From IMG/VR virus record IMGVR_UViG_3300036859_000076, positions 1-38,450 of that record: a stretch of 38,450 nt of DNA; one strand, 5' to 3'. Positions 5,334 to 15,103 of the stretch are shown here, in pieces (positions within the stretch are counted from its first letter, which is position 1; each line of letters starts with the position of its first letter). The notes beneath the pieces were generated by a model. The model had not been told where the DNA came from and searched no databases. It saw only the letters and a list, made by a program, of their open reading frames with translations. A program made the position numbers and the translations under genes. The DNA is from a virus.

Positions 5334-7553
5334 TCAACACTTTATACTAGAAATAAAATCTGACCAGTCTTTGATTTTTGGTTTGCTATCCTTAATAGCT
5401 TTCTCCCCATCTTTCACTGTTTGCGTTTTATCTTTCTTAGCAGAACCTTTAGATCTAGTTTCACTAGCTTTCTCACGGGATTTTATAAGACTCTGCATAT
5501 CTGCTACAGGGTCTATTTCAAGATTATTGAACCCACTAGCACCTAATGTCTGAGCTGCCTCACTACGAGCCTTAGCAACAGGAGAATTAGCCAATTGACG
5601 TAATAGCTCAATATCCCCTTCTTTAGCTGCCTTATTCTTCAAAGCATTAAATATAACCTGTTCTTCTGCACCACTAATGCCAGACTCATTACCCAATGCA
5701 ATTTGTTTAGCCTTATCCGGTGATTGTTCTAATAAGTCAGCTGTAGATTTTAATACAGCTTCTTTCTTGATAGGAGTATACTTAGCTTGTTCTTCTAATG
5801 GCAGTTCATCGAATCCTTTAGAGACTAATGTTTTGTTTATATCACTAGCAGCCTTAGTCACTCCTGGCGCACGATCGACAGGTTTAGAAAATTCACTTAC
5901 TGGTGCCTCAGCTTTTGGCTGTTTAATAGCCTCCGGAGCAGTTACAGGAGCAGTTATCTGAGGTTCTTCCTTTACTTTACTCAAAGCCACGTCTCTTACG
6001 TCCTTAGCCTTTAAGACCCTTTTTAAGGTGAGCGGAGTTGGATTAGTATTATACTTCTGAAGAGCCTCTGTGTATGCGTTGACTGCCCGTGTAATTTCAA
6101 CATTACTCTTGATAACCTTATCCGTGGCTGTAAATCCCTTACCTTGTATACCAGCTTCTTTAGGAGCGCCAAGAAGCAATGGGTTTGATTGAGTTGGTAA
6201 ATACTGTGGTTTTTGAGATAACTTCTCAGACAAACTCGTAGCTACTTCTTGAGTTGGTACAGTGTATGTTCCTTGCTGCTTTTTAGTATCAAAGGTGAAA
6301 ACAGACTTAATTGGCTCACCTGCTACTGGCTGAGGTAAAGAAGTGTCAATCTTAAATATATTATTCTCTCTTCCAGGTAGAGAAGTTTGTAAAATCAATC
6401 CCTGGTTTGTAGATATTTCAACCGTCCCTTGTGGGATAGTAACCTCCATTTTTGTGGGTATTTTAATATCCACTTTCTTGGCCACGTCACTCACTATAAT
6501 CTTAGCCATATCAGGGGTGATTGGTACCCCGGCATCATCATAAGATTTCACTTCCTTCTGAAGCGTATCCACATAGTCTGTGTGAGCCGTTTCTAACCCC
6601 TTCTTACTTCCAACTATCCCAATAGCGTGTCCTACTCCCAATTGAGCGCCTAACGCCGCTAATGACTCTATAGGGCCTCTGAGTATTTCCTTAGCACTGT
6701 CTGGTATGGGGCCTAAAGTGACAAAAGCACCACCCACTTCTGATGCCTTTTTAGCTATACCTTCAAACGCAAGACTGGCTACTTTTGCTGGGACAGAAGA
6801 TATTGGGCTTTCACTGGCCTTTGAGGCCTCCAAGCCAGTAGTAAAAGCCAACCAACTAGGTATAAGACCAAGACTGGCTGTGGTTGCATTTACTACTTTT
6901 CCAACAAACTTTACTGGAGCTTTTGTTCCATAACTAGCAGTATCTTTAACATTAAACAGATCACCATAACTTTGTATAGCAGTTCCTATGGCTCCACCTT
7001 TAGAAAACATGGGAAAAAGTGTTTCGCCAACATTGACCGCTAGCTCCTTTACATTCGTAGGTGCTTTTTTCTCTCCAAATATTGCATTATAAGCACCAGT
7101 TACCGGTCCCATTGGATTTGGTAAAAACTCTTTTCTGATTTGTGATCCTAATTCTCCAAATGTTTTAGGTGGTTGGGGTAAACCCAAGTTCTGGTTAGCG
7201 TAAGAAATTGGATTAGGATACTTTTTAAGAAAATTAAGAATGTACGGTTTAATACTTTCTATTAATCCATTAGTAAAACCTTGTTGTGTAGACGGCGCGG
7301 TTTCTCTTGGTTCAAATAATGAACTTGACGTAGTAGCGCTTCCTTGTGGTGAGTATGTTTCAGTTTGCCTTGGTTCAAATAGAGTATAATTAGATTTAAT
7401 TTCTGGTGGTGGGGCGGGTTGTTCTTGTTGAGTAACTCCAAGGGCGTTGCCAACATAAGCTACTGGATTCTCAAAAAATCCAGGAGTCTCTACTGGCTCT
7501 GGTGTTGGCGTAGCCTGTCTAGGCTCAAATAAAGTATATTTTGAATCCGCCAT
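5334..7553 (-). CDS. large probable internal virion protein with TLFEPRQ repeats, 739 aa
   Basis: The proline-rich N-terminus contains a short motif three times: TLFEPRQ at 7-13, TLFEPRQ at 57-63 and LFEPRE at 79-84, separated by low-complexity linkers. A long central region has several weakly hydrophobic glycine/alanine segments (about 200-300, for example ATTASLGLIPSWLAFTTGLE), and the C-terminal 250 residues are lysine-rich and helical. There is no enzyme motif. Its position in the four-gene block after the hub suggests an ejection or core protein. The repeated motif looks like a docking peptide for a partner present in several copies, which is inference. Confidence 0.55.
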   Translation of the reverse strand: MADSKYTLFEPRQATPTPEPVETPGFFENPVAYVGNALGVTQQEQPAPPPEIKSNYTLFEPRQTETYSPQGSATTSSSLFEPRETAPSTQQGFTNGLIESIKPYILNFLKKYPNPISYANQNLGLPQPPKTFGELGSQIRKEFLPNPMGPVTGAYNAIFGEKKAPTNVKELAVNVGETLFPMFSKGGAIGTAIQSYGDLFNVKDTASYGTKAPVKFVGKVVNATTASLGLIPSWLAFTTGLEASKASESPISSVPAKVASLAFEGIAKKASEVGGAFVTLGPIPDSAKEILRGPIESLAALGAQLGVGHAIGIVGSKKGLETAHTDYVDTLQKEVKSYDDAGVPITPDMAKIIVSDVAKKVDIKIPTKMEVTIPQGTVEISTNQGLILQTSLPGRENNIFKIDTSLPQPVAGEPIKSVFTFDTKKQQGTYTVPTQEVATSLSEKLSQKPQYLPTQSNPLLLGAPKEAGIQGKGFTATDKVIKSNVEITRAVNAYTEALQKYNTNPTPLTLKRVLKAKDVRDVALSKVKEEPQITAPVTAPEAIKQPKAEAPVSEFSKPVDRAPGVTKAASDINKTLVSKGFDELPLEEQAKYTPIKKEAVLKSTADLLEQSPDKAKQIALGNESGISGAEEQVIFNALKNKAAKEGDIELLRQLANSPVAKARSEAAQTLGASGFNNLEIDPVADMQSLIKSREKASETRSKGSAKKDKTQTVKDGEKAIKDSKPKIKDWSDFISSIKC

Positions 7554-7559
7554 AAGTTA

Positions 7560-8759
7560 TTATGGAGTAATATAATGACCATACTCGTCTTGATAATCAG
7601 CTGGGTTTCCGCCTAGTTTACGAATTTGAGAATCTACATACGCAGTATCTGCTAAATCCTCTGGTGATAGGTTGCCTAATTGTTCTTGAATTTGAGCATC
7701 AGATGCCCGCGGTTCTGTTGAAGCCACCTGTTGTTGATATTGAGAGTATACGGAGTTTATATAAGGAATTTCTTTACCAGGGTCTCCGTTACCAATTCCT
7801 GAGTCCTGTCTACTGGATTGATTGATTAAATAATAATTAGCAAAGTCAGGTCCTAAGCGTTGTAAGTATTCAACTGCGTTGGCACCTAAACCTGTATTAC
7901 GCATAAAGAAGTCAGTAGTTTTTGAAGCCGCACTACCAGACCCACTACCACCTCTTGGTCTCCTCGCATACGCCTCCTCCTCTTTCGCTTTGTTACTCGC
8001 CTCTTCCCAACTCCTTCTCATATTCTCAGGGACACCAGGAGGCATAACGCCTGATAATAAAATACCTGGTTGGAAAGCAAAGTTAATCGCATCCTGTTCT
8101 CTTTGATACGCAGTCTGCTCTGCTTGTGTAACCAATCCAGCCTGATACTGTTCTTGTCCTTGTTGATACATCAACTGTTCTAATGTCATACCTGAGGCTT
8201 GAATGTCAGCTTCAATACCCATACGCAACTGCTCAGCTAATTGGGTTATGTTCCCTTCTGCCTCTTGTCTTTGTTTTTCAATATAGTCTAGTTCATTTCT
8301 CCAATACCCAATTTGGTTAGCACGCTTTCTGAGAATAGTACCTGGATCCATGTCCTTAAATGCCTTTTGTCCTGGTAAGGTGATCAGTTTATTCTTAATC
8401 TGCTTCTCTTTCTGTAAGTAAGGGGCTGATATTTTCTGTTGATTTTCTAAAGCGTCCTGCATCAAAGACAAGAAATCACTCTTGGTTTCAGTTTGCTGAA
8501 CCATCTTATTCTGCGTAGCGGTGATCTGTTCACCTAAAGGAGCCGTTGGAGACGGAGTAGTAGACGCGGCTGCGCCTTGTTGTTGAGCCGTGGCTAGTTG
8601 TCTACCCTCTGGGGATCCAGGGGTAATCTTCCCGTAGCTTTTAGACACAATATCAAGTCCACTTTTTTCAGCAGCCTGGTAGTCCTCCTCACTAACCCGC
8701 CTACCTGGAAAGTACTTTTTGAATTCTTGGTCTATTTCTGCTCTTGTTGGAGTTGGCAT
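7560..8759 (-). CDS. probable internal virion protein, glutamine-rich, helical, 399 aa
   Basis: The protein is hydrophilic and rich in glutamine and glutamate. The N-terminus (MPTPTRAEIDQEFKKYFPGRR) precedes a threonine/proline linker, a long helical stretch (about 110-240) and a glycine/serine linker (RGGSGSGSAASK, about 268-279). The C-terminus resembles a small helical domain ending DYQDEYGHYITP. No catalytic motif is visible. Its spacing of 6 bases from the next gene and 1 from the previous one ties it to the same operon and probably the same ejected complex. Confidence 0.55.
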   Translation of the reverse strand: MPTPTRAEIDQEFKKYFPGRRVSEEDYQAAEKSGLDIVSKSYGKITPGSPEGRQLATAQQQGAAASTTPSPTAPLGEQITATQNKMVQQTETKSDFLSLMQDALENQQKISAPYLQKEKQIKNKLITLPGQKAFKDMDPGTILRKRANQIGYWRNELDYIEKQRQEAEGNITQLAEQLRMGIEADIQASGMTLEQLMYQQGQEQYQAGLVTQAEQTAYQREQDAINFAFQPGILLSGVMPPGVPENMRRSWEEASNKAKEEEAYARRPRGGSGSGSAASKTTDFFMRNTGLGANAVEYLQRLGPDFANYYLINQSSRQDSGIGNGDPGKEIPYINSVYSQYQQQVASTEPRASDAQIQEQLGNLSPEDLADTAYVDSQIRKLGGNPADYQDEYGHYITP

Positions 8760-8760
8760 A

Positions 8761-10335
8761 TTAGTATTGGTAGTTAGATTGTCTAGCCGCTACTTCTTGG
8801 TCGTATATAGCTTGTTCTGCGGCTGTCCTGGCGTACTTATTCTCACGTAAGTCTTGTCTATATTGTCGTCCTGCACTGCCGTATTTATATCCGGTGCCTG
8901 TTGGTACCTCATAACCAGCGTAAACACCGTCTAAAGCCCCCACAGAGCCTCCTACGGCCCCTGCAACAGCGTCGGTGCCATAAGTACGGGCGGCTAAATT
9001 AGTTGCATCCTCTACATAACGACCGTAGTTAGTAACAGCGGTATCACGTCCTGTTCTATACGTACGGTTAATATCTCCCTCTAACCCTCCGGTACCGGTA
9101 TACCCCATGGCTGCTATAGCCTCTGAGCCGAGCAATCCTTCTGCAGTGCTCACTTGTCCTCTAACATTCTCTTGGTACCTAGCTAACGCATCGGCAATAT
9201 CGTACTCAGAAGCCGCAGCGGTCGTTCCTGTAACTCCTCCACGTAGGTATTCTGAAACTCCGGCAATTCCTTTTAATGCCTCAGAACCAAATTGATCTTC
9301 CATTGCTCGTGCCACGTCCATTTTCTGTCTCTTACTCACTGAACTGATAGCACTCATAATATCGACATTTTCTTCACCTAATGTAGTTTCGTCTTTAGTC
9401 CGATCATCTGCCCAAGCATACCCCCGTTGTTGCATGGAATCCTGAAGGTTGGTCAGTTGATTTTTATACTGTCGTTCTTGTCCTCTTAAATTCCTCAATT
9501 CATCTTCATTAGCACGACCAATGCCTTCTTCCACACCGGCTTTAGCTGCACTTATTTGTTGCTCTAAATAGGATCTCTTAAATTTCACGTACTCGTCTCG
9601 TTCTTGTGTGTAGTAAGCAATAGCCCCTTGCATATCTGCCTGAGTCTTCTTTATCTGCTCAGCCTTGTAAGAATCACCCTCATCTAAAGCTTTCTGTAAA
9701 TCTGCTTGAGAACGTTCAAGTCCTGTTTTAAGGTCATCTAAGCTATCAGATAAACCTACTTCGTATTCAGTATCAATATCCTTTTTCTTTTGATCGTAGT
9801 ATGGATCGACAGATTTAGCTGCGAAGTTAGCTAGGGCCTTTAATTCTTTTTTAGTCAGCTCAGAAGATAAGACTCCGGAGTAATCATAACTTTGGACAAT
9901 TTTCTCTATAGCCTGCTTTTGGTCTGGGGAAAGGAGTTTATACCGGGGGTCGTTCTTAATAAAATCTAAAGTCTGTTGAAAGTCCATTTCACCAACTCCA
10001 CCAACTTTATTGGCTTGAATCTGACGTTTCAACTCTTGTTTTCTTTCTTGTAATTGACCAACTAAGGTAGCATCGCCAGCCTTCGTAGCGGCCTGGATCC
10101 TTTCGTCCATTGAATCAACTCTGCCTTTTAAGTCTTTTATACTTAAATCCCCAATATCTTTTGGCCCTTTATCAATGTTAGGTTTAGCGTCAATAATACC
10201 AATATCAGTAGACGGATCGTGAATCCTACCTCGTTCCCTATCCCGTTCGCGCTGACGTTCGTCATCAGGAGCCCCAGTCATGCGTACCGTTCCAGCTTTT
10301 TCAGTTTTAACTGGTTGTGTTTTTCTTTGAGCCAT
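8761..10335 (-). CDS. probable internal virion protein, coiled-coil, 524 aa
   Basis: Residues 1-60 are highly charged and likely disordered (DDERQRERDRERGR). Residues about 75-330 form long coiled coils (DSLDDLKTGLERSQADLQKALDEG and similar). The C-terminal 200 residues are alanine/glycine/tyrosine-rich (TYGTDAVAGAVGGSVGAL) and end in a charged tail. Such an elongated, helix-rich, non-enzymatic protein directly downstream of a P22 gp10-like hub fits an ejection protein stored in the capsid. No family could be assigned. The stop is 2 bases from the upstream gene's end region, so start choice is constrained. Confidence 0.55.
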   Translation of the reverse strand: MAQRKTQPVKTEKAGTVRMTGAPDDERQRERDRERGRIHDPSTDIGIIDAKPNIDKGPKDIGDLSIKDLKGRVDSMDERIQAATKAGDATLVGQLQERKQELKRQIQANKVGGVGEMDFQQTLDFIKNDPRYKLLSPDQKQAIEKIVQSYDYSGVLSSELTKKELKALANFAAKSVDPYYDQKKKDIDTEYEVGLSDSLDDLKTGLERSQADLQKALDEGDSYKAEQIKKTQADMQGAIAYYTQERDEYVKFKRSYLEQQISAAKAGVEEGIGRANEDELRNLRGQERQYKNQLTNLQDSMQQRGYAWADDRTKDETTLGEENVDIMSAISSVSKRQKMDVARAMEDQFGSEALKGIAGVSEYLRGGVTGTTAAASEYDIADALARYQENVRGQVSTAEGLLGSEAIAAMGYTGTGGLEGDINRTYRTGRDTAVTNYGRYVEDATNLAARTYGTDAVAGAVGGSVGALDGVYAGYEVPTGTGYKYGSAGRQYRQDLRENKYARTAAEQAIYDQEVAARQSNYQY

Positions 10336-10337
10336 AG

Positions 10338-10826
10338 TTATGCATTATTTGATCTAGCCAATTCGACCCAATTTGTTCCGTCATAGAGCAGTGTAATCCT
10401 ATCCTGCGTGTTATCCAAGGCAAACACTCCGGCTAGACGCAAGTTCCCCGTTCCGTCAGTTAGCGTAGGAACACGTGCATTAGCAGTAGACTTAATAATT
10501 AACAACGTCCCAGCTACCGCTATTCCGGCTGTAATGGTGTCTAAGTTGTCAGCCGCGGCGGCGGCTTCGGTATCAACCTCCATGTAACTAGACGCATATA
10601 ATATAACCCCAGTAGCAATAGTCGCCGTAGTTTTAACAAAAGAGGCTCCACTACCAAAGTTGACTAAGTCGCCCTCAAACGTAGCTGGTAGCTCTATTCT
10701 CTTAGCTTGAATTTTATCACCCTTAAAAGCAGACGTAAGTCCGCGCGAATACCGCTCACGGTCAGTGAGGACTGTTCGCCCAACCATACTAGGGTCTTGT
10801 AAAAATGTGTTATCGCTTGATTCCAT
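10338..10826 (-). CDS. probable tail accessory or fibre-type protein, 162 aa
   Basis: I place the start at 10826 (MESSDNTFLQDP), which overlaps the end of the upstream gene by 17 bases; an upstream in-frame ATG would overlap further. The protein is beta-rich, with a middle of alternating small and hydrophobic residues (TATIATGVILYASS) and an end typical of small virion decoration or fibre domains: RLAGVFALDNTQDRITLLYD followed by GTNWVEL. It lies between the hub and the ejection proteins. In P22-type phages this position holds a tail needle or an assembly factor, but the sequence does not resemble the P22 needle. Confidence 0.55.
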   Translation of the reverse strand: MESSDNTFLQDPSMVGRTVLTDRERYSRGLTSAFKGDKIQAKRIELPATFEGDLVNFGSGASFVKTTATIATGVILYASSYMEVDTEAAAAADNLDTITAGIAVAGTLLIIKSTANARVPTLTDGTGNLRLAGVFALDNTQDRITLLYDGTNWVELARSNNA

Positions 10827-12312
10827 AGGATATAACATCAGTAAATTCAAATCCCTCGAACTCAAATGCTTCGTCTGAGTTTTCGACTAACAGCTCAAAC
10901 TCAAAGGTAAAGCCTTCTAAGTCTACATCAAATACAATCATTGAGTCGGTTACCCGCTCCCTCCGTTGAAGCTCAGTCCACTTCGTTTCCCCATTTACCC
11001 GTACCATCAGTTTTACCTGCCGGTCAGTCTTTATGTGGAGTACCATTCGCTGAATACGCTTTCGTTGAATTCTTGAACCAAACTCCAAAGGTTTAGTCCG
11101 TAATCTACAAAGTATGGGCGTGCTGTTATCGGTCGTGCCTGAGTTCCAAGTATAGATTTTCCCATTATTATCAGACACCACAATTGACCTTGTCCCTCCG
11201 GCTTGAGGACGGACTGTCCCATGTTGTGAAGCAGTAATCCTATTAGTCATTTCGTCGGCCAAGGTATACACAGACCAACTGCCTTTTGAAATACAGTATC
11301 TTAATACCATGTTAGCAAAGGCAACGCTGTTTACAGTTACATCACCTACACTAAAAAACACATGGTCATCATCAGTCCAGGTCGTCCAAGTAGAACTATT
11401 GGCTAGTGAAAGTGCATCAAAGAAGTTTCTGATAGGTCTTGAAATTTCTCTAGGATATTCACCTCTGTACTCAAACGCTGCGAGATGAGTTTTGTTGGAT
11501 CCTATAAAGTAAGTGACACCGCTCGTTGTCGCTACACATTCTTGGGTCGGAGTTCCAATAGGAATAAGCAAGTCGGCCTGCGTAGCTCCGGCAGAACTCC
11601 AAGTATACAAAGCAGATGATTTGAAACACAGTAGAACATTGTTAAATTCTAGGGCCGTTAAATAGTCGTTATCATCCGGGTTGATTGGAAGTTTCGTTCC
11701 GCCACCAGTCCAAGAAATAGTGTTACTTGAGACTAGATCAGATCTCGTGATAGTAGACTCGTCTCCACCGGCCGTGTTTCCTACAATGACGCGGTCATAG
11801 CAAGAGACAATGAGTGATCCAATAGGAGCCGATGTAGCATTGGTTGTCCCCCAGGTCGTCGCCACGTCGCCATTCCAGGTACGAAGTGCGTTTGACCCGT
11901 TAGCAGCAAACACGTAATCAACGAATGTAGTAGTACGGACTTTCGTGCTGGCTGTCCAAGTCGTAGTCGCGTCTATTTCTGTGAAGTTCCCTGAAGAGTT
12001 TACATAGTACGCCCTCGCTGCGGTATTGCCTGAATTATTCATCCAAACAACTAATCGATCTGGGGTCCCTGTTCTATCTAAAAACCCACATACTCCTAAA
12101 GCATTCTTACCAGATACAATTTGAGCATCAATAATTGTGTATCCAAGTCTTCCACGTACATTCCCATAATGGTTACCATCAGCCTCGTCGGTATATAAAT
12201 TTTCTAGTAATCGAGGGGTATTATCGGGAGTAAGGAAATCAGAAACAGACGTGACCATTCCAGGGGTCATGTCTCGGAACACGTAAGATTGTGATCCTTG
12301 GAGTTTTTCCAT
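10810..12312 (-). CDS. P22 gp10-like tail hub / head-completion (stabilisation) protein, 500 aa
   Basis: The start MEKLQGSQSYVFRDMTPGMVTSVSDF, a glycine/asparagine-rich segment around YGNVRGRLGY, and repeated short beta segments with WTWT, TTWGTTN and YTWNSG turns suggest a beta-propeller-like fold. The size (500 aa) is close to P22 gp10 (about 470 aa), which closes the portal channel and carries the tail spikes. It sits immediately after the adaptor candidate, as gp10 follows gp4 in P22-like genomes. The identification rests on size, fold impression and gene order, not on a clear motif. Confidence 0.55.
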   Translation of the reverse strand: MEKLQGSQSYVFRDMTPGMVTSVSDFLTPDNTPRLLENLYTDEADGNHYGNVRGRLGYTIIDAQIVSGKNALGVCGFLDRTGTPDRLVVWMNNSGNTAARAYYVNSSGNFTEIDATTTWTASTKVRTTTFVDYVFAANGSNALRTWNGDVATTWGTTNATSAPIGSLIVSCYDRVIVGNTAGGDESTITRSDLVSSNTISWTGGGTKLPINPDDNDYLTALEFNNVLLCFKSSALYTWSSAGATQADLLIPIGTPTQECVATTSGVTYFIGSNKTHLAAFEYRGEYPREISRPIRNFFDALSLANSSTWTTWTDDDHVFFSVGDVTVNSVAFANMVLRYCISKGSWSVYTLADEMTNRITASQHGTVRPQAGGTRSIVVSDNNGKIYTWNSGTTDNSTPILCRLRTKPLEFGSRIQRKRIQRMVLHIKTDRQVKLMVRVNGETKWTELQRRERVTDSMIVFDVDLEGFTFEFELLVENSDEAFEFEGFEFTDVISYGIKR

Positions 12313-12314
12313 AC

Positions 12315-13775
12315 TTAATCGTCATCTCTGTTAATGCTCGTATCAGTGAAAATAGAATCTTTCAATCGACCTACAATTGGCAACAAAATAGAAAACGTCC
12401 TTTTTTGACCGCTAGTTTCGTTTCTTTTCAATGTTTCTAGTCTTTGTTGAAATTTAATTAGGTAGGTATTAGCTTTGTCTGAATGATCTAAGGAATCCTC
12501 TACAGCCCATAGGACGTAGTAGAAAATCAACATCTGGTCTGGGATGTCTATAATATCATTTTCAGAGTTTACCTTTACTTGAGACTTATAATAATCAATG
12601 TCTATTCGTCGCAGGTAAAGTGTAGTGTCAGGAACTTGTGGAAAGTAAACCGTTCGACCATAGATCGTATAGTATCTTGGATTGCTACTGAACGTCGCAC
12701 CAACCCAAATATCTGTACCAGAGGCATGGGTAGTAGTTACAGAAGTTGAAACGCCGGATAAAGTGAGTGTATTGGTTGACCTATTATTAGCTGTCCAAGT
12801 CACCGTGTTCTTAGTGGTTGTGGTAAAAATTACGAATGACCCAGTGTCTCCTAGGTTTGATGAATCCGTAACTGTAAGGGTAGTTGAAGCAGAGGTGAGA
12901 GACTGTGTAGTCGTGGTATTTATCACGTCTTCCATTTTTTCATCGAACTCTTGTTTGTCGATGTAAATTAAGTTTTCACCATTTTTAATACGAATAGCCT
13001 TAACAGCTCTATTCGTATAATTAACGTCAATGTTTCTTGGTAGATTGTAGTAATTTATCCCCGGAGTGATCTCTGACAAACTGGCAGAGAACGAATGTTT
13101 GTTACTCCAACGCTTTCGTTCTTCATCTATTTCATCTAAAGCGTTATTTACCTCTGCAATGAGCATGGTAGAAGTGATCTGAGCAAACTCAGTTTGTCCT
13201 ACGTCTTTTCTAAGACGCAACATAACTCGCTGTAGAATCTCACCTACCGTTCGGTTCTCATACCCATCAGGAAGAATTGGATCAGAATAGGTTGAGTAAA
13301 CAGCAGTATCTGATTTGTAATACCTGTACCTATAAGACCTAACCACCCCGCTTGTATCATGGTAAGTGGTATTCTTTTGAGACGGCTCAATATCAACTGT
13401 AGTAGTCGCTGTCCACGTAGCAGCGGCGGAAGCTAAGGCAATCGTTGCATACAGATTAGTATCAAGTAACGTCTGTAAGTTTGTTGAGTGTTCAATAGCA
13501 ACCTGATTGTAAGGAATATACGTTACCTGCGTGTCTATGGCGTGAGCAAAAGCAATGGCAGTATCTATGTTGAATGATGTGTCTGCCGGCGTACCGTTCA
13601 CGTGGAAAATTTCAGCCGCTGGAGTACCTAAGGTATTAAAGAATCCATAATCGTTATCTGCGAATACACCGCCGGTATTCACTACGTTAATCGCAGTCGA
13701 CCCTACCGCCTCAGCTGCCGAGAGGTTAGTTGAAGGATAGTCGCTTACTTGTGGGTGTGGGATTTTTAATATCAT
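12315..13775 (-). CDS. head-to-tail adaptor candidate (P22 gp4-like core) with added beta domains, 486 aa
   Basis: The core (about residues 175-275) begins TVGEILQRVMLRLRKDVG and continues with a helical stretch containing NNALDEIDEERKRW, then a beta region with YYNLPRN. This pattern occurs in phage adaptor proteins that bind under the portal. Two beta-sandwich-like insertions flank it: an N-terminal one (about 20-95) and a threonine/serine-rich one (about 285-355, SASTTLTVTDSSNLGDTGSF). The C-terminal part (IDIPDQMLIFYYVLWAVEDS) returns to the adaptor type. P22 gp4 is far shorter, so this would be an expanded version. Next to the hub gene, adaptor is the best guess. Confidence 0.55.
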   Translation of the reverse strand: MILKIPHPQVSDYPSTNLSAAEAVGSTAINVVNTGGVFADNDYGFFNTLGTPAAEIFHVNGTPADTSFNIDTAIAFAHAIDTQVTYIPYNQVAIEHSTNLQTLLDTNLYATIALASAAATWTATTTVDIEPSQKNTTYHDTSGVVRSYRYRYYKSDTAVYSTYSDPILPDGYENRTVGEILQRVMLRLRKDVGQTEFAQITSTMLIAEVNNALDEIDEERKRWSNKHSFSASLSEITPGINYYNLPRNIDVNYTNRAVKAIRIKNGENLIYIDKQEFDEKMEDVINTTTTQSLTSASTTLTVTDSSNLGDTGSFVIFTTTTKNTVTWTANNRSTNTLTLSGVSTSVTTTHASGTDIWVGATFSSNPRYYTIYGRTVYFPQVPDTTLYLRRIDIDYYKSQVKVNSENDIIDIPDQMLIFYYVLWAVEDSLDHSDKANTYLIKFQQRLETLKRNETSGQKRTFSILLPIVGRLKDSIFTDTSINRDDD

Positions 13776-13776
13776 A

Positions 13777-14592
13777 TTAGATTGCAGCTACAGTACCAAT
13801 CGCAAACCACATGGTGGTGGAGGCAGCTCTAGCACCAGCATCAGTGAAAGCATCTATATTAAAACCAGTGGTGGTGATCGTGTTAGTTACTGCGAAATTC
13901 GTAGCACCGTCTACAGTAGCAATCATTAGTGGCGTTTCAGTAAAAGCAACTGGAAATGTCACCGCAGTAGTCCCTGCGGCACTACTTGTAACCGAACCAG
14001 CCTGCATAAAAGCAATGTCGGTATAATTTGTTGTACCAGCAGTAGGCCAAGAAGTAGCGCTTCCTCCCCTTCTGTTCATCAAGAATGAATGATTACCCAA
14101 GGGAAATTGAGAGTCACCACTACTATTCACAACCATTAAGTTAGTTGCTCCACCAGTGTTGGTGATAACGAGTCTATTGGTACCTTCACTATCACCAGCA
14201 CCAGTTGATCTTAAAGCAAAAGTAGTACCGCCACCTAAAGAAAGTCTAGGTCCAACCGTATTTGTTGTAGTAACTGATAAGTTTGTTCCAGCCCCACCCA
14301 CCGCTAAAGTGTTCGCTACACTGGTAATTGTCCCGGTAGTCAAACCAGTTAAAGTAGGAGTCGCTGACCAAGAGGAAACGCCGGCCGCTGTACCTCGAAG
14401 AACACTATCTGCTATAGGTGTACTTGCGCCTGTACCTATTTTTGTATCTGTGGCTAATATTTCTTCTATGTGTTCAATATGAAGTGTTGCGTGGCCCCTG
14501 GTACTGTCGTTCGTGTAGAGCGCAGCTAATGTACCGGCTGAGAGGCCGTCTATAATGCTTGTTGGTAGAGCCGCAGGAAAATCAGCACTCAT
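13777..14592 (-). CDS. tail fibre / receptor-binding protein, 271 aa
   Basis: The first 100 residues resemble fibre attachment or shaft regions: low-complexity, threonine/glycine-rich, with LTGLTTGTITSVANTLAVGG. The C-terminal 70 residues (TTAVTFPVAFTETPLMIATVDG, ending TTMWFAIGTVAAI) have the look of the compact beta domain that caps many phage fibres (H-type-lectin or gp53-like tips), with the typical FxxAFxxxPxV-like strand. It lies between the adaptor and a homing-type HNH gene, among other fibre genes. Receptor binding is inferred from this architecture. Confidence 0.6.
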   Translation of the reverse strand: MSADFPAALPTSIIDGLSAGTLAALYTNDSTRGHATLHIEHIEEILATDTKIGTGASTPIADSVLRGTAAGVSSWSATPTLTGLTTGTITSVANTLAVGGAGTNLSVTTTNTVGPRLSLGGGTTFALRSTGAGDSEGTNRLVITNTGGATNLMVVNSSGDSQFPLGNHSFLMNRRGGSATSWPTAGTTNYTDIAFMQAGSVTSSAAGTTAVTFPVAFTETPLMIATVDGATNFAVTNTITTTGFNIDAFTDAGARAASTTMWFAIGTVAAI

Positions 14593-14596
14593 ATAT

Positions 14597-15103
14597 TTAT
14601 TGTTTAGCGGTATTTAAGTAAGCAAACTGACCAAAAAAACTTCCAGCCTTTTCATCATACGCATTAGCCGCATTAACCTCAGAGTCAAAATAACCAATGT
14701 GTTTTGTTTTTCCATCTACTTTTATTTGTGCCCTCCACTTTTTGGCGTTCTTTGACCAACAAATCCCTTTGAACTTTGAGGTACAATTTTTTCTTGGCCT
14801 AGCATTCCAAACATTTTGTTGTTGCGTAGAAAACCTAAGATTTTCTTTTTGGTTATTTAATCTGTTGCTATCTATGTGATCTACTTGTTTTCCTTTTTTA
14901 GCATCCATAACCACCCTGTGCATCAAAATAGTAACTTCTTTTCCATTTATTGAAGTTTGAATTTCCGCATACCCAGAATTACCAATTCTCCAGTTTCCTA
15001 AACAAACAAGCCTTTCATAATCCACATCATCAACCATCGCAAAAACGTTGTCTTTCAACGCAGCGTACTTTCTATGATTTACTCTTAGTGGTATGAGTTT
15101 CAT
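14597..15103 (-). CDS. HNH-AP2 homing-type endonuclease, 168 aa
   Basis: The N-terminal region (LKDNVFAMVDDVDYERLV, then NWRI) and the HNH core (MHRVVMD with H62, VDHIDSNRLNNQKENLR with H76) match the HNH_3 type, and an AP2 DNA-binding domain follows (about 109-160: KFKGICWSKNAKKWRAQI, then AANAYDEKAG). Enzymes of this kind nick or cut DNA to copy their own gene into related genomes. It is inserted between two virion genes of the fibre cluster as a free-standing gene. It is a clear paralogue of the protein at 28875-29360, with the same domain order and core wording. Confidence 0.9.
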   Translation of the reverse strand: MKLIPLRVNHRKYAALKDNVFAMVDDVDYERLVCLGNWRIGNSGYAEIQTSINGKEVTILMHRVVMDAKKGKQVDHIDSNRLNNQKENLRFSTQQQNVWNARPRKNCTSKFKGICWSKNAKKWRAQIKVDGKTKHIGYFDSEVNAANAYDEKAGSFFGQFAYLNTAKQ

